Shown here piece after piece: positions 1-8,613 of a stretch of DNA of 64,000 nt. Location: the NCBI RefSeq assembly GCF_011742555.1, contig NZ_JAAQQR010000005.1, positions 62,001-126,000 of the forward strand, given 5' to 3'. The notes under the pieces were generated by a model. It made no database searches. It was given only the letters and a program-made list of their open reading frames with translations, and was not told the origin of the DNA. Origin of the DNA: Luteibacter jiangsuensis (lineage in GTDB: Bacteria; Pseudomonadota; Gammaproteobacteria; Xanthomonadales; Rhodanobacteraceae). How positions within the stretch are numbered: position 1 is the stretch's first letter; each line of letters opens with the position of its first letter. The translations under genes and the position numbers were made by a program.

Positions 1-749
1 ACGTCGGGATCCTGGTGCTCGACGGCGCCGGAACTCTCCAGCCCAAGGAAGCGGGCGAGATCGACCACAGGCACGGCGGCGCCACGGAGCTCGAGCCACC
101 CGTGACACATCGCATCCGAAAGCACCGAATGTTCGAGGGTCGGGAGCCGAACGATCTCGTGGATGTCCTCCATGGGGATGGCAAGAAGGCGCCCGTCGAC
201 ATGGAACGAGACCACCTTGCGAACCCTGGCGGGCGCGCGGCGACGATGGTCCAACTGGAAAGCGCGCGGGCGCGGCACCTGGGGTAAACCGGGAACGCGG
301 GCCAGCGCCGTGGCTGAGAGCACCTGGACGATACGGCTCTCCAGATCGAATGCACCCTCGATCAAGCCGTTCGCATCGCCTTCCGCTGCGAACGACACTA
401 CCTGCGAACTATCCAGCCGCAGCATCTCCCCGGTTCGATCGAAGCAAATGCCCAGCAATGTGTGCTCGGACTTCACCACCGCGACCCGGCGGTCCCGCAC
501 GCTATCGGCTTCCGCAAGACCGAGAAGCCTGTCGAGGCTCAGCACGGGCACCATCGTACCTCGCAGCATGAACAAGCCCGCTACATAATCGGGCGCAAGC
601 GGAACCCTGGTAATGGCTTCGGGAAGGTTCACTACCTCCTGCAACGCGTCGACAGGCAGGGCCAACTCCAGGCCACCGACATGGAACGACCCGAAAAGTC
701 GTATATCGTGACGGGAGTGAGCAGCGACATTGGGTAAAGGAAGGCCCAC
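1..749 (-). CDS. Tandem CheW-domain chemotaxis coupling protein (partial)
   Basis: Reading leftwards from a GTG at 749 gives at least 249 codons with no stop before the window edge, so the C-terminus lies outside. An AGGGG stretch about seven bases upstream supports this start, which lies 11 bases after the cheD stop. Residues about 15-155 look like one CheW domain (ELALPVDALQEVVNLP, then GLFMLRGTMVPVLSLDRLLG). A second CheW-like unit begins near residue 180 (VSFHVDGRLLAIPMEDIHEIVRLP, split here only by context, then ELRGAAVPVVDLARFLGL). CheW domains couple receptors to CheA. Two copies in one chain is less common than the single-domain form. It is the fourth gene of the mcp-cheR-cheD run and probably co-transcribed. 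Whether a third domain follows cannot be seen. Confidence 0.85.
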   Translation of the reverse strand, partial: MGLPLPNVAAHSRHDIRLFGSFHVGGLELALPVDALQEVVNLPEAITRVPLAPDYVAGLFMLRGTMVPVLSLDRLLGLAEADSVRDRRVAVVKSEHTLLGICFDRTGEMLRLDSSQVVSFAAEGDANGLIEGAFDLESRIVQVLSATALARVPGLPQVPRPRAFQLDHRRRAPARVRKVVSFHVDGRLLAIPMEDIHEIVRLPTLEHSVLSDAMCHGWLELRGAAVPVVDLARFLGLESSGAVEHQDPD

Positions 750-759
750 GGTGAATCCC

Positions 760-1233
760 CTATATGATGCGCTCGAAGGTACGGACGACGTATTGCTGGG
801 TGTCGCAGTGGATGCTCAACTGGCGGCCGGCATGCCCCCCGATATCGACGTGAACGATGCGAATGCCGGCATCGTCCAGAAGCCGCCTCGCCGCTCGCGT
901 GTTGAGCTCGCCGATGCTTCCGTGCGTCGCCGACCACGTCTGTTTCATCATCAGGGCTCCCCCTGCGATCACGGCGGTCAGCTCCTCATGATCCTTGGCC
1001 GTTGCCCCTAGCAACGCCAGCAAGGAAGGGATCGCGTCGGTGACATACTTGGCGGAGCCCTCCTTGGGGGTGGCTGAGGACTCCGGTAGCAGGCAGTGCG
1101 CAAGGGCCGACAACCCCTTCTTCTGCCAGAGGATGCCGATCCCGACGCACGAACCCAAGGTACTACGGAGGATTTTTGCGCTACTTCCAAGCCGCACCTC
1201 GCACATGCCGACATGGACATCGATCCCCGTCAT
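760..1233 (-). CDS. cheD: Chemoreceptor glutamine deamidase CheD
   Basis: This 157-residue protein has the CheD core that deamidates glutamines on chemoreceptors and often interacts with CheC. The expected catalytic residues are present: Thr25 and Cys29 in STLGSCVG, and His46 in SALAHCLLP. The conserved segment HVDIGGHAGRQLSIHCDTQ follows near the C-terminus. Length is normal for the family. Its start codon overlaps the cheR stop by four bases, which indicates translational coupling. A CheC or CheX phosphatase is not seen in the window. Confidence 0.95.
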   Translation of the reverse strand: MTGIDVHVGMCEVRLGSSAKILRSTLGSCVGIGILWQKKGLSALAHCLLPESSATPKEGSAKYVTDAIPSLLALLGATAKDHEELTAVIAGGALMMKQTWSATHGSIGELNTRAARRLLDDAGIRIVHVDIGGHAGRQLSIHCDTQQYVVRTFERII

Positions 1234-2063
1234 GTCGCCGGCGCCGAGTTTCGGTATATGAGCGGCTGCTGGAAGACGAGGCCGCTCCGTATCCGGTGCA
1301 GGGACTCGGACTCTCCGATGACCAGCACGGCATTCGGCGCCATCGACCGCCGCACGCTTTCCACCACGGCCTCCTGTCCCGTTTCGTCGAAATAGATGAG
1401 TACGTTGCGCAACAGGACCAGGTCGAAACGATCCGGTCCGCCAAGGCCCTGGTACAGATTGTGCTGTCGGAACGCTATGTTGTTTCTTAGCTCAGGGAGG
1501 GCGCGATAAGCGTTGTCCTGAAGCTCGAAGTACTTCTCCAGCATGTCGCGCCGGCTGCTCTTCAGTCCCTCGGCATTCCTGCCGCGATAGATGCCAGCCG
1601 TGCCGACGTCGAGTACGCCTTGCGCGATGTCGGTGGCTACGATGCGATATGTGAAGTCGCGGTGCTTCAGGCGGAATTCCTCGGCCGTCATCGCCAGCGA
1701 GTACGCCTCCTCCCCGGTGGACGCCGCTGCGGACCAGATGTTCATGGTCTTGCCGGCGTTCGAGCCGTACCAGGCTGGAAAGAAGTCGTCCGTCAGGTAC
1801 TGCCAGACCCGTGCGGTACGAAAGAACGAGGTCTCGTTCGTGGTCACCAGATCGATGAAACGTGCGACTTCGTCTTTCGAACGATCCAGCACAGCGAGGT
1901 ATTCATCGTAGCTCTGTAGCTGAAGCTCCTGAACGCGCCTGCGCAGCCGCCCATGCAGGAGCGTCCATTTGCGCTCGGCCATGACGATGCCCGTGTAGCG
2001 ATGCACGCGTGCGAGCATGGCGTGGCGGGTATCCGGACCGGCGATGGCTTCGGTGTTCAACAT
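1230..2063 (-). CDS. cheR: Protein-glutamate O-methyltransferase CheR
   Basis: This 277-residue methyltransferase transfers methyl groups from S-adenosylmethionine to receptor glutamates for adaptation. An N-terminal helical domain (about 1-70) precedes the hallmark TNETSFFR (75-82). The cofactor site reads WSAAASTGEEAYSLAM (110-125); most homologues have Cys where this one has Ala before STGEE. LRNVLIYFD (about 220) is the second conserved SAM-domain motif. It starts six bases after the receptor gene stop and overlaps cheD by four bases. No C-terminal TPR extension is present. Confidence 0.96.
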   Translation of the reverse strand: MLNTEAIAGPDTRHAMLARVHRYTGIVMAERKWTLLHGRLRRRVQELQLQSYDEYLAVLDRSKDEVARFIDLVTTNETSFFRTARVWQYLTDDFFPAWYGSNAGKTMNIWSAAASTGEEAYSLAMTAEEFRLKHRDFTYRIVATDIAQGVLDVGTAGIYRGRNAEGLKSSRRDMLEKYFELQDNAYRALPELRNNIAFRQHNLYQGLGGPDRFDLVLLRNVLIYFDETGQEAVVESVRRSMAPNAVLVIGESESLHRIRSGLVFQQPLIYRNSAPAT

Positions 2064-2069
2064 CGTGCC

Positions 2070-3587
2070 TCAGGTGGCGAAGTTGTTGACGGTGGCGTTC
2101 AGCTCGCTGGCACCTTCCATCAACCCGCTACAGGCGCGAGCGATGTTGTCGCAGGTGGAAGCGGTCTTCTCTGTCTCCTCGGCGATGTGCTGTACTGCTG
2201 CGGCGACTTCGCGGGCCGCCACGGCCTGCTCGTCCGCGCCACACGAAATCTCCGACATGGCTTGCGTGGTATTGACCACACCGAACAGAATCTTGTCGAA
2301 TGCTGCCGACGCCTCCTTGGAGATCTGGCTGCCCTGGGAAACCCGCTTGGTGGACTCGCCGATCAGCTTCGAGATTTCCTTTGCCGCCTGGGACGACCTC
2401 TCGGCAAGCTTCCTCACCTCATCGGCCACCACGGAGAAGCCCAGGCCGTGTTCGCCTGCGCGCGCGGCCTCGATGGCGGCATTGAAGGCAAGGAGGTTGG
2501 TCTGGCTGGCGATCTCGCCGATGACCTTGCTGATCTCGGCGATATCCTCCGATGACTTGTGAATGAGATCCATCGACTCGATGGACTTTTCCAAGGCCTT
2601 GGCGCCCCGCTCCGCCTCCTGCTGGGTGTCCTTGGCCAGGCGGTCGGCGTTCTGCGCATTGCTGGCGATCGAGCTGATGGAGGCGGTCAGCTCTTCGATG
2701 GTGGCATTCATCTGCTCCACCGTCGCGCCCAGCAGCTGGGCACCGGCCGCCATCTCGTTGGACTGCTGGGCGATCTCGGTCGACGCAGAGGAGAACCCCT
2801 CGGCGCGACGCTTGACCAGGTCCTCGAGTTCGCCCTGGAAGGTGATGTCCGCGGCGAACTTCACAATCTTGTGCAGCTTGCCGTTGCCATCGTAAATGGG
2901 GTTGTAGCTGGCCTGGAGCCAGATCGTTCGGCCGTTCTTGGCCACGCGGCGGTAGCGGCCCGAATCGAATTCGCCACTGCGCAGTCTTTCCCAGAACGCC
3001 TTGTACTCCGGGGTTGCCGTATAGGCTTCGTCACACAGCTTGCGATGGTGTTGGCCGACCAGTTCGTGCAGCGAGTATCCGACGACGGAAAGGAAATTGG
3101 CATTCGCCGATGTCACATAGCCGTCGAGATCGAATTCGATGACCGCCTGGGACTTGTCCAGCGCCGTCATCTTCCCGTCGAGCTCGGCCGACTTATCGAC
3201 GATAGTCGTGATGTCGGTCGCGAACTTGATGACCTTACAGAGTTCGCCGTCGGCGTTGAACACGGGGTTGTAGGAGGCGCTGAGCCAAACCTCGCGTCCG
3301 TCCGCGGCAATGCGCTTGAACTCCCCCACTTCGGGCTGCCCCGCGGCGAGACGCTTCCAGAACCTGGCATATTCCTCGCTTTCGGCGAACGCGGGTTCGC
3401 AGAACATCCGATGGTGGCGTCCCACGACGTCTTCGAGGCTGTAGCCGAGAACCTTCAGGAAGTTCTGGTTGGCGGCCAGGACGATCCCATTCAAGTCGAA
3501 CTCGATGATGGCTTGAACGCGGTGAAGCGCATCGCGTTCGGCTTTCAAAATTTGCAGCTCTTGCACTGCGCTTGCGGCACTAACCAT
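2070..3587 (-). CDS. Soluble methyl-accepting chemotaxis protein with two PAS domains
   Basis: This 505-residue receptor has no membrane segment. Two PAS domains with PAC motifs (about 18-125 and 140-250, each with a YNP-F/I and K-I-KFA-DIT signature) are followed by a coiled-coil signalling domain. Its tip contains [20 protein letters not shown], and [13 protein letters not shown] follows. The architecture is that of cytosolic redox or energy sensors such as BdlA of Pseudomonas; the ligand is not evident. It leads the operon mcp-cheR-cheD-cheW. The C-terminus ends NATVNNFAT and lacks a CheR-docking pentapeptide of the NWETF type, so it is probably modified without tethering. Confidence 0.95.
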   Translation of the reverse strand: MVSAASAVQELQILKAERDALHRVQAIIEFDLNGIVLAANQNFLKVLGYSLEDVVGRHHRMFCEPAFAESEEYARFWKRLAAGQPEVGEFKRIAADGREVWLSASYNPVFNADGELCKVIKFATDITTIVDKSAELDGKMTALDKSQAVIEFDLDGYVTSANANFLSVVGYSLHELVGQHHRKLCDEAYTATPEYKAFWERLRSGEFDSGRYRRVAKNGRTIWLQASYNPIYDGNGKLHKIVKFAADITFQGELEDLVKRRAEGFSSASTEIAQQSNEMAAGAQLLGATVEQMNATIEELTASISSIASNAQNADRLAKDTQQEAERGAKALEKSIESMDLIHKSSEDIAEISKVIGEIASQTNLLAFNAAIEAARAGEHGLGFSVVADEVRKLAERSSQAAKEISKLIGESTKRVSQGSQISKEASAAFDKILFGVVNTTQAMSEISCGADEQAVAAREVAAAVQHIAEETEKTASTCDNIARACSGLMEGASELNATVNNFAT

Positions 3588-3676
3588 GCTGTTCCCCGTG
3601 TCGAGTGATTACGTCTGTCTGGTCGGTATCGTCCGGGTAACGTGCCGGCGATATACTGAGTTTGTCCGACGACGAT

Positions 3677-4015
3677 TTAATTGCTTTCCTGTCGTCGCAT
3701 CGCAATGTTGTTTACAAGGCGGAGTCGCAACATCTCCGCTACAAGCTCCGCGCACGTGCTCCTTACCGTGGAAGCGTCGCAACGGTCGCTGCATAGAAGC
3801 GCCACTTCGAGGGCTTTGGCTGCTTCATAGGTGGTGCGAAGGCCGCGTTCGACCGTCATCTCCGCCAGCTGCGATGCACCGACGACGGCATTGCGCCGGT
3901 TTCCGGACCGCAAGGCGGTAAACAGTTCGATCGCCTGATGCGATACCGCGTAGTTACTTCCCGAAGGCGATAGATCGGCAAGCGAGGATGTCCAGTCCTC
4001 TTCCTGCGATGCCAT
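3677..4015 (-). CDS. Small helical protein of unknown function upstream of the chemotaxis genes
   Basis: I do not recognise a family. From the ATG at 4015 the product has 112 residues, is mostly helical and includes FTALRSGNRRNAVVGASQL and the later ALEVALLCSDRCDASTVRST. The helix spacing faintly recalls an Hpt phosphotransfer bundle, but no phosphorylatable His is present at the usual place. The frame stays open to a GTG at 4204 (175 residues), but codons in the extra 63 (ATA, CTA, TTA and others) are unlike the rest of the window. I therefore prefer ATG 4015, just after GGGGAT. It lies 89 bases upstream of the receptor gene on the same strand. Confidence 0.6.
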   Translation of the reverse strand: MASQEEDWTSSLADLSPSGSNYAVSHQAIELFTALRSGNRRNAVVGASQLAEMTVERGLRTTYEAAKALEVALLCSDRCDASTVRSTCAELVAEMLRLRLVNNIAMRRQESN

Positions 4016-4285
4016 ATCCCCGTTATTGCATCCGTCAGAATTAATAGACGTAACATGCTTCACAATGACCCTTCCTTCCCCGAAATCGCTTTCCTGGCTT
4101 AGTGCATCCTCCATGCCAGCCGGTAATTCGCATTTAGCTCGATACAAGTAATTGCGAGTCTCAATTAGCGATATACCGCGACTGAATGTGCCGTTTTTGC
4201 GCACGTCATCTTCCGACCTTTTTCGGCGTTTTGTGACTTTGATCCCGTTTTGGAAATCGGGCCGCTAAGAGAAACCGAAGGAATG

Positions 4286-5890
4286 TCACGGCAGGGCGAG
4301 CGGCCGCCACCCGCAATCCCACGCCTGGCGCCACACGATGAGCAGCGGCTTGCCGGTTGCATCCAGCGTGTGTGGGCCGGCGGCGAGTAGCCATCGGGCG
4401 GTGCTGTCGGGCTTTCCGTCGATCGATACCGGCACTTCGCGCTGACCGTCCGTGACGACGTAGTCGCCGGCCAGTGCGAGGGTGAAACGCTGCTGGCTCG
4501 TCGTCGCGGGAAGCACCAGGCCCGCCATGCGTACACCCGCCGTGCCAAGGCGGTAGTTGCGCGCGATAAACGCCTGGGCCGCCGGCGGATACCGTCCGTC
4601 GATGGCGACCATTGTATGGTTCGCGATCAGCCATGCGGCAATGTCGTCGCGCACGCGGCCGCTCCCGAAGCGCTCGCGGGCCAGGCTTTCGATCACCGGG
4701 TAGTACGGCCGCCGCCGGAAGATGCCACCACTCTTCGCGTCCATCAGCGTGTCGGCCGGGTTGGTGCAGTCGATCACGACTCGCAACTGCGCCTCCTCGG
4801 CTGCCAGGGTGTCGCGCCAGGGCGGCGCATGGGCGATGACCACCGACAACTCCGTCACGGCAACGACGGCGACGAAGACGGCATGTCTTCTGGGCGGCAG
4901 CACGCCCGAGCGGGCGACGAAACCCACCAGGCAAAGCATCGCGGTCGGAACCACCGGCAGGAAATCCTGCTCGGTCGGCAGGGGCCACACGAACCAGATC
5001 AACAGCATGAACAGGAGCGCGTGCACAGCGAAGAACGCCCTCCATCGCCCCAGCGCGTCCGCCCGGCGTGCATAAAAGGAAGCGCCGGCGACAATCGCTA
5101 TGGCAAGAACCAGGTATAGGACGAGGCGCCTGCGAGGTTCCGCGGCGCCGGTGGGAGCCATGTTGTACGACACGATGTCGTACCAGGCCGGGGCGGTGTC
5201 GTGCTGCAGTACAAGCCATAGGACGAACGCAGCGGGGACAACGAACGCGCCTGCGAGGACAGCTAGGGTGTTCACCGACGCAAGGCGGCGATGCTCCCAC
5301 CACCAGTGCGGCCAGACCGCCGCCGCGGCCGCAAGTGCGACGATCGCCAGCGGCAGCGTCTTCTGCGAAACAGACAACGCCGCGCCGATCAGCAAGCCTC
5401 CACAAAACCAGCCCACGCCCCTGCCACGAGCGAGAAGGGTCACTGCCATGCCGGAGAGCCACAAGGCAGCCCACGCATCGTCCGTGCGGAACTCGCCCGC
5501 TTTGAGGAAAACGAGGGGATAAAGGCCGACGAGGAGCACGGCCGCATCGGCGATGCCGTGCGAATGGAGCCGGCGCGCGATGACCCACGTCGCTACCAAG
5601 ACAAGCACATACCAGGGGACCACCGCCATGCGCAGCCACCACAGGATGTCCGAGCGCTCGCCTAGAAACCCCAGCAGCGGCGCATACATCGTGCTGAACA
5701 ACGGTCCGTGGTTATCGAAGACATCTCGATACACCATGGCTCCCTGCGACAGGCTCCAAGCCACGTGAGCATGCTGCGGCTCGTCGGAGTTCAGCGGATA
5801 AGCGGACAACCACAACAGGCGCAGCCCGATCAGGACAAGAAGGCCACCCAATCGCATGGCACTGCGTGTCGACGGGAAGCTTTTATTCAT
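4286..5890 (-). CDS. Multi-membrane-spanning GT-C type glycosyltransferase (ArnT/PMT-like)
   Basis: The product has 534 residues with about ten hydrophobic spans and a periplasmic-type C-terminal domain. An acidic motif SDEPQHAHVAWS lies in the first loop (about 35-46), followed by YRDVFDNHGPLFSTMYAP. This matches the GT-C fold, where the first-loop acidic residue is catalytic and the sugar donor is polyprenyl-linked. By family, such enzymes modify lipid A, proteins or surface polysaccharides; the acceptor here is unknown. It stands alone on the minus strand between the mgtA-like gene and the chemotaxis region. Start is the ATG at 5890 (MNKSFPSTRS). Confidence 0.75.
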   Translation of the reverse strand: MNKSFPSTRSAMRLGGLLVLIGLRLLWLSAYPLNSDEPQHAHVAWSLSQGAMVYRDVFDNHGPLFSTMYAPLLGFLGERSDILWWLRMAVVPWYVLVLVATWVIARRLHSHGIADAAVLLVGLYPLVFLKAGEFRTDDAWAALWLSGMAVTLLARGRGVGWFCGGLLIGAALSVSQKTLPLAIVALAAAAAVWPHWWWEHRRLASVNTLAVLAGAFVVPAAFVLWLVLQHDTAPAWYDIVSYNMAPTGAAEPRRRLVLYLVLAIAIVAGASFYARRADALGRWRAFFAVHALLFMLLIWFVWPLPTEQDFLPVVPTAMLCLVGFVARSGVLPPRRHAVFVAVVAVTELSVVIAHAPPWRDTLAAEEAQLRVVIDCTNPADTLMDAKSGGIFRRRPYYPVIESLARERFGSGRVRDDIAAWLIANHTMVAIDGRYPPAAQAFIARNYRLGTAGVRMAGLVLPATTSQQRFTLALAGDYVVTDGQREVPVSIDGKPDSTARWLLAAGPHTLDATGKPLLIVWRQAWDCGWRPLALP

Positions 5891-5996
5891 GGCGCATGCC
5901 GGTTGGCTCGTGAGATGGCCGACCCACCGAACCGAGTCGGGTGCGACAGTAGCGAGGCGATCTTTCCACCTGCTTTCTCACCAGCAACGCGTTCGA

Positions 5997-6015
5997 GCCG
6001 GGCCACTGGCCCGGC
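5997..6015 (-). terminator. GC hairpin after the mgtA-like gene
   Basis: A perfect 8-base stem GCCGGGCC / GGCCCGGC encloses a three-base loop, 10 bases after the stop of the mgtA-like gene. No T tract follows, so it may be a weak or Rho-assisted terminator. Confidence 0.4.
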
Positions 6016-6024
6016 GTGTCAGCG

Positions 6025-8604
6025 TCACGGGGGCGGCCCGGGTGGCCTCCCGTAGCCGACGTCTGTCAGGTGCCGGTACACCGGTCGCTTTATCACCTCG
6101 CACGTTGCGACGAACAACACCGCGATCAGTGTGACGGCGCCGATCGTCTTCCAGGACAGCGCAACAAGACCGAACCAGCTTGCAACCACGGAATATGGCA
6201 GCGCCAGCGCGACGAACGTCATGAGCAGGGCAGCGGCCAGAAGAACGCGCCCCGGGCGACTTCTGAAAAACGGACGGTAAGTGCGGAGGACGAGAAGAAC
6301 CCATAACTCCGTCAGAAGGGATTCCACGAACCATCCCGTTCGGAATGTTTCCTCGCTAGCGCCCGCCAGTGAGAACAAGGTCACGAACGTGATCAGGTCG
6401 AACGCGCTGCTGGTGAGACCAAATGTCAGCATGGCTCTCCTGATAAGACCGATGTCCCAACGATGAGGTGTGCTCCGCCATTCGTCGTCCACACGGTCAG
6501 TCGCGATGCCCAGGGACGGAACGTCACCGAGAAAATTATTCAGGAGTATCTGCTTGGCGAGCAGCGGCAAAAACGGCAAGAAGAGCGAAGCCGCGGCCAT
6601 GCTGAGCATGTTGCCGAAATTGCCGCTTGTGGCGATGAAGATGTACTTGATCGTGTTGGCGAACGTGCGCCGGCCCTCGTCGACGCCTTTCCGTATCACG
6701 TCGAGATCGTGCCGAAGCAGCACGAAGTCGGCGGCGTCTTTCGCCACATCCACGGCGGTGTCGACAGAAATGCCGACGTCCGCGGCGTGTAGGGCGGGCG
6801 CATCGTTGATGCCGTCGCCAAGGAAGCCCACCACATGCCCCGCATGGCGAAGCGCGGCGATGATCCTCTCCTTCTGATTCGGCTCGATCTCCGCGAACAG
6901 CGTGGTTTTCGAGGCCCTATGCCAAAGTGCGTCGTTGTTCAGCTGCCGCAACGCCTCGCCCGTCATCTCTTCCTGCACAGGCATGCCGATGGATCGCGCG
7001 ACGTGCCTGGCCACATAGCGATTGTCGCCTGTGACGATCTTCACCTGAACACCTAGTGCCTGGAGACCCGCAAGCGTCGCGGCAACCTGGGGCTCGGGCG
7101 CATCGAAAAACAAAAGGAAGCCGAGAAGCGTCATGTCGGCTTCGTCGCGAGCATCGTAATGGTCGCGGACGTCCACCCTGCGTCGGGCGAGAGCGAGCAC
7201 CCGATAGCCTTGCTCGCTCCACGCGATGAACCGGGCTGTCGCGTCTGCCTTCCTTGCATCGTCCATGGTGGCGTCGCCTGCCTCCGTGCTCACGCGGGTG
7301 CAAGCGTCAAGCACGTTCGCCACCGCGCCTTTTGTCACAAGCACCGCGTCGCCGCCGTCCAGGCGCGCGACGACGCCAAGCCGGCGACGCTGAAAATCAA
7401 AAGGGATCTCGCCGATCTTCTCCGTCGCCTGGACATCTATGCCATCGGCTGTCGCCCGCTCCTTGATGGCGTCGTCCAGCGCGTTATGGATGCCGGCCTG
7501 CATCACTGCGTTCATGGCGGCGAAGTGCAGCACTTCCTTCGACGGAGATCCGTCCGGATCGACTGCGGCATCCAGCGCAATCACCCCGTTTGTCAGCGTG
7601 CCGGTCTTGTCCGTACACAGGACGTCCATGCTGCCGAGGTTCTCGATCGCATTCAGCCGCTTCACTATCACGCCTTCGCGCGCCATGGCGCGTGCGCCAT
7701 GGGACAAGGTAACGGTCAGGATCGCTGGAAGAAGCTCCGGTGAGAGACCCACGGCGAGCGCGGCGGCGAACAGCAGCGTGTCGATCATAGGACGATGCAG
7801 CACGATGTTGGCCGCGAGCACCACGATCACCACTGTCAGCATCAGCCGGACCAGGAAGTTACCGAGCCGGCGAAGGCCCAGCTCGAATTCGGTTTCCAGG
7901 GGTCGACGCCGCAGTCTCTCGGCAATGCCGCCGAAGACGGTTCGCATGCCCGTCTCCACAACGATCGCGCGCGCCCACCCGCTGCGAACCGACGTTCCCA
8001 TGAACACGCTGTTGTCGCGCTGTGCCAGGCTCGCGCCTCCGGGGCACTCGCCGGGCTGTTTGGCTACGGGAAGCGACTCTCCTGTCAGCATCGCCTGGCT
8101 GACGTAGCAGTCCCGTGCTTCGAGCACCCGGGCGTCCGCGGGCACCAGCGACCCGGCCGATAACTCCACGATGTCGCCCGGTACGATCGATTCGACCGGC
8201 AGTTTCTGCATCCCGCCGTCGCGCAGCACCTGTGCGGAGACGGCAACGCGCTGTCGGAGGGCCTGTACCGCCGCGGCGGCGCGATACTCCTGAACGAAAC
8301 TGAGCACGGCCGTCAGCACCACGATGCCGAGTACGATCCACGCATCGAGCCACTGCCGCACCGCCAGCGATACCCCGGCCGCGACGATCAGGATGAGAAC
8401 GAGTGGGCTCGTAAAGCGGCTGACCAGCAACTGGAGCCACATCGGGGTCACATGACCGGCCAGCGTGTTGGGCCCGGTCTCCGTCAACCGTCTCGCCGCT
8501 TCCGCCGTGGACAGCCCACCCGCGGTCGCGTCCAGCACCTTCAAGAGGTCGGGCTCGCTCAGCGCCCACCACGAAGCCACGCTGTCGGCGGGAGGCGACT
8601 TCAT
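6025..8604 (-). CDS. mgtA: Magnesium-translocating P-type ATPase (MgtA/MgtB type)
   Basis: This 859-residue P3B-type ATPase would import Mg2+ across the inner membrane. The actuator motif TGES is at 174-177, the membrane motif SPELLPAILTV near 288-298, and the phosphorylated Asp is D332 in DKTGTLTNG. A GDGINDAPAL hinge follows. The segment LLNNFLGDVPSLGIATDRVDD is typical of MgtA/MgtB rather than of Ca2+ or Na+/K+ pumps. The gene begins only 9 bases after glgP, so it probably has no mgtL-type Mg2+ leader of its own. Its expression would follow the glgP promoter, which carries an FNR-type site. Confidence 0.92.
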   Translation of the reverse strand: MKSPPADSVASWWALSEPDLLKVLDATAGGLSTAEAARRLTETGPNTLAGHVTPMWLQLLVSRFTSPLVLILIVAAGVSLAVRQWLDAWIVLGIVVLTAVLSFVQEYRAAAAVQALRQRVAVSAQVLRDGGMQKLPVESIVPGDIVELSAGSLVPADARVLEARDCYVSQAMLTGESLPVAKQPGECPGGASLAQRDNSVFMGTSVRSGWARAIVVETGMRTVFGGIAERLRRRPLETEFELGLRRLGNFLVRLMLTVVIVVLAANIVLHRPMIDTLLFAAALAVGLSPELLPAILTVTLSHGARAMAREGVIVKRLNAIENLGSMDVLCTDKTGTLTNGVIALDAAVDPDGSPSKEVLHFAAMNAVMQAGIHNALDDAIKERATADGIDVQATEKIGEIPFDFQRRRLGVVARLDGGDAVLVTKGAVANVLDACTRVSTEAGDATMDDARKADATARFIAWSEQGYRVLALARRRVDVRDHYDARDEADMTLLGFLLFFDAPEPQVAATLAGLQALGVQVKIVTGDNRYVARHVARSIGMPVQEEMTGEALRQLNNDALWHRASKTTLFAEIEPNQKERIIAALRHAGHVVGFLGDGINDAPALHAADVGISVDTAVDVAKDAADFVLLRHDLDVIRKGVDEGRRTFANTIKYIFIATSGNFGNMLSMAAASLFLPFLPLLAKQILLNNFLGDVPSLGIATDRVDDEWRSTPHRWDIGLIRRAMLTFGLTSSAFDLITFVTLFSLAGASEETFRTGWFVESLLTELWVLLVLRTYRPFFRSRPGRVLLAAALLMTFVALALPYSVVASWFGLVALSWKTIGAVTLIAVLFVATCEVIKRPVYRHLTDVGYGRPPGPPP

Positions 8605-8613
8605 CGCTATTCG

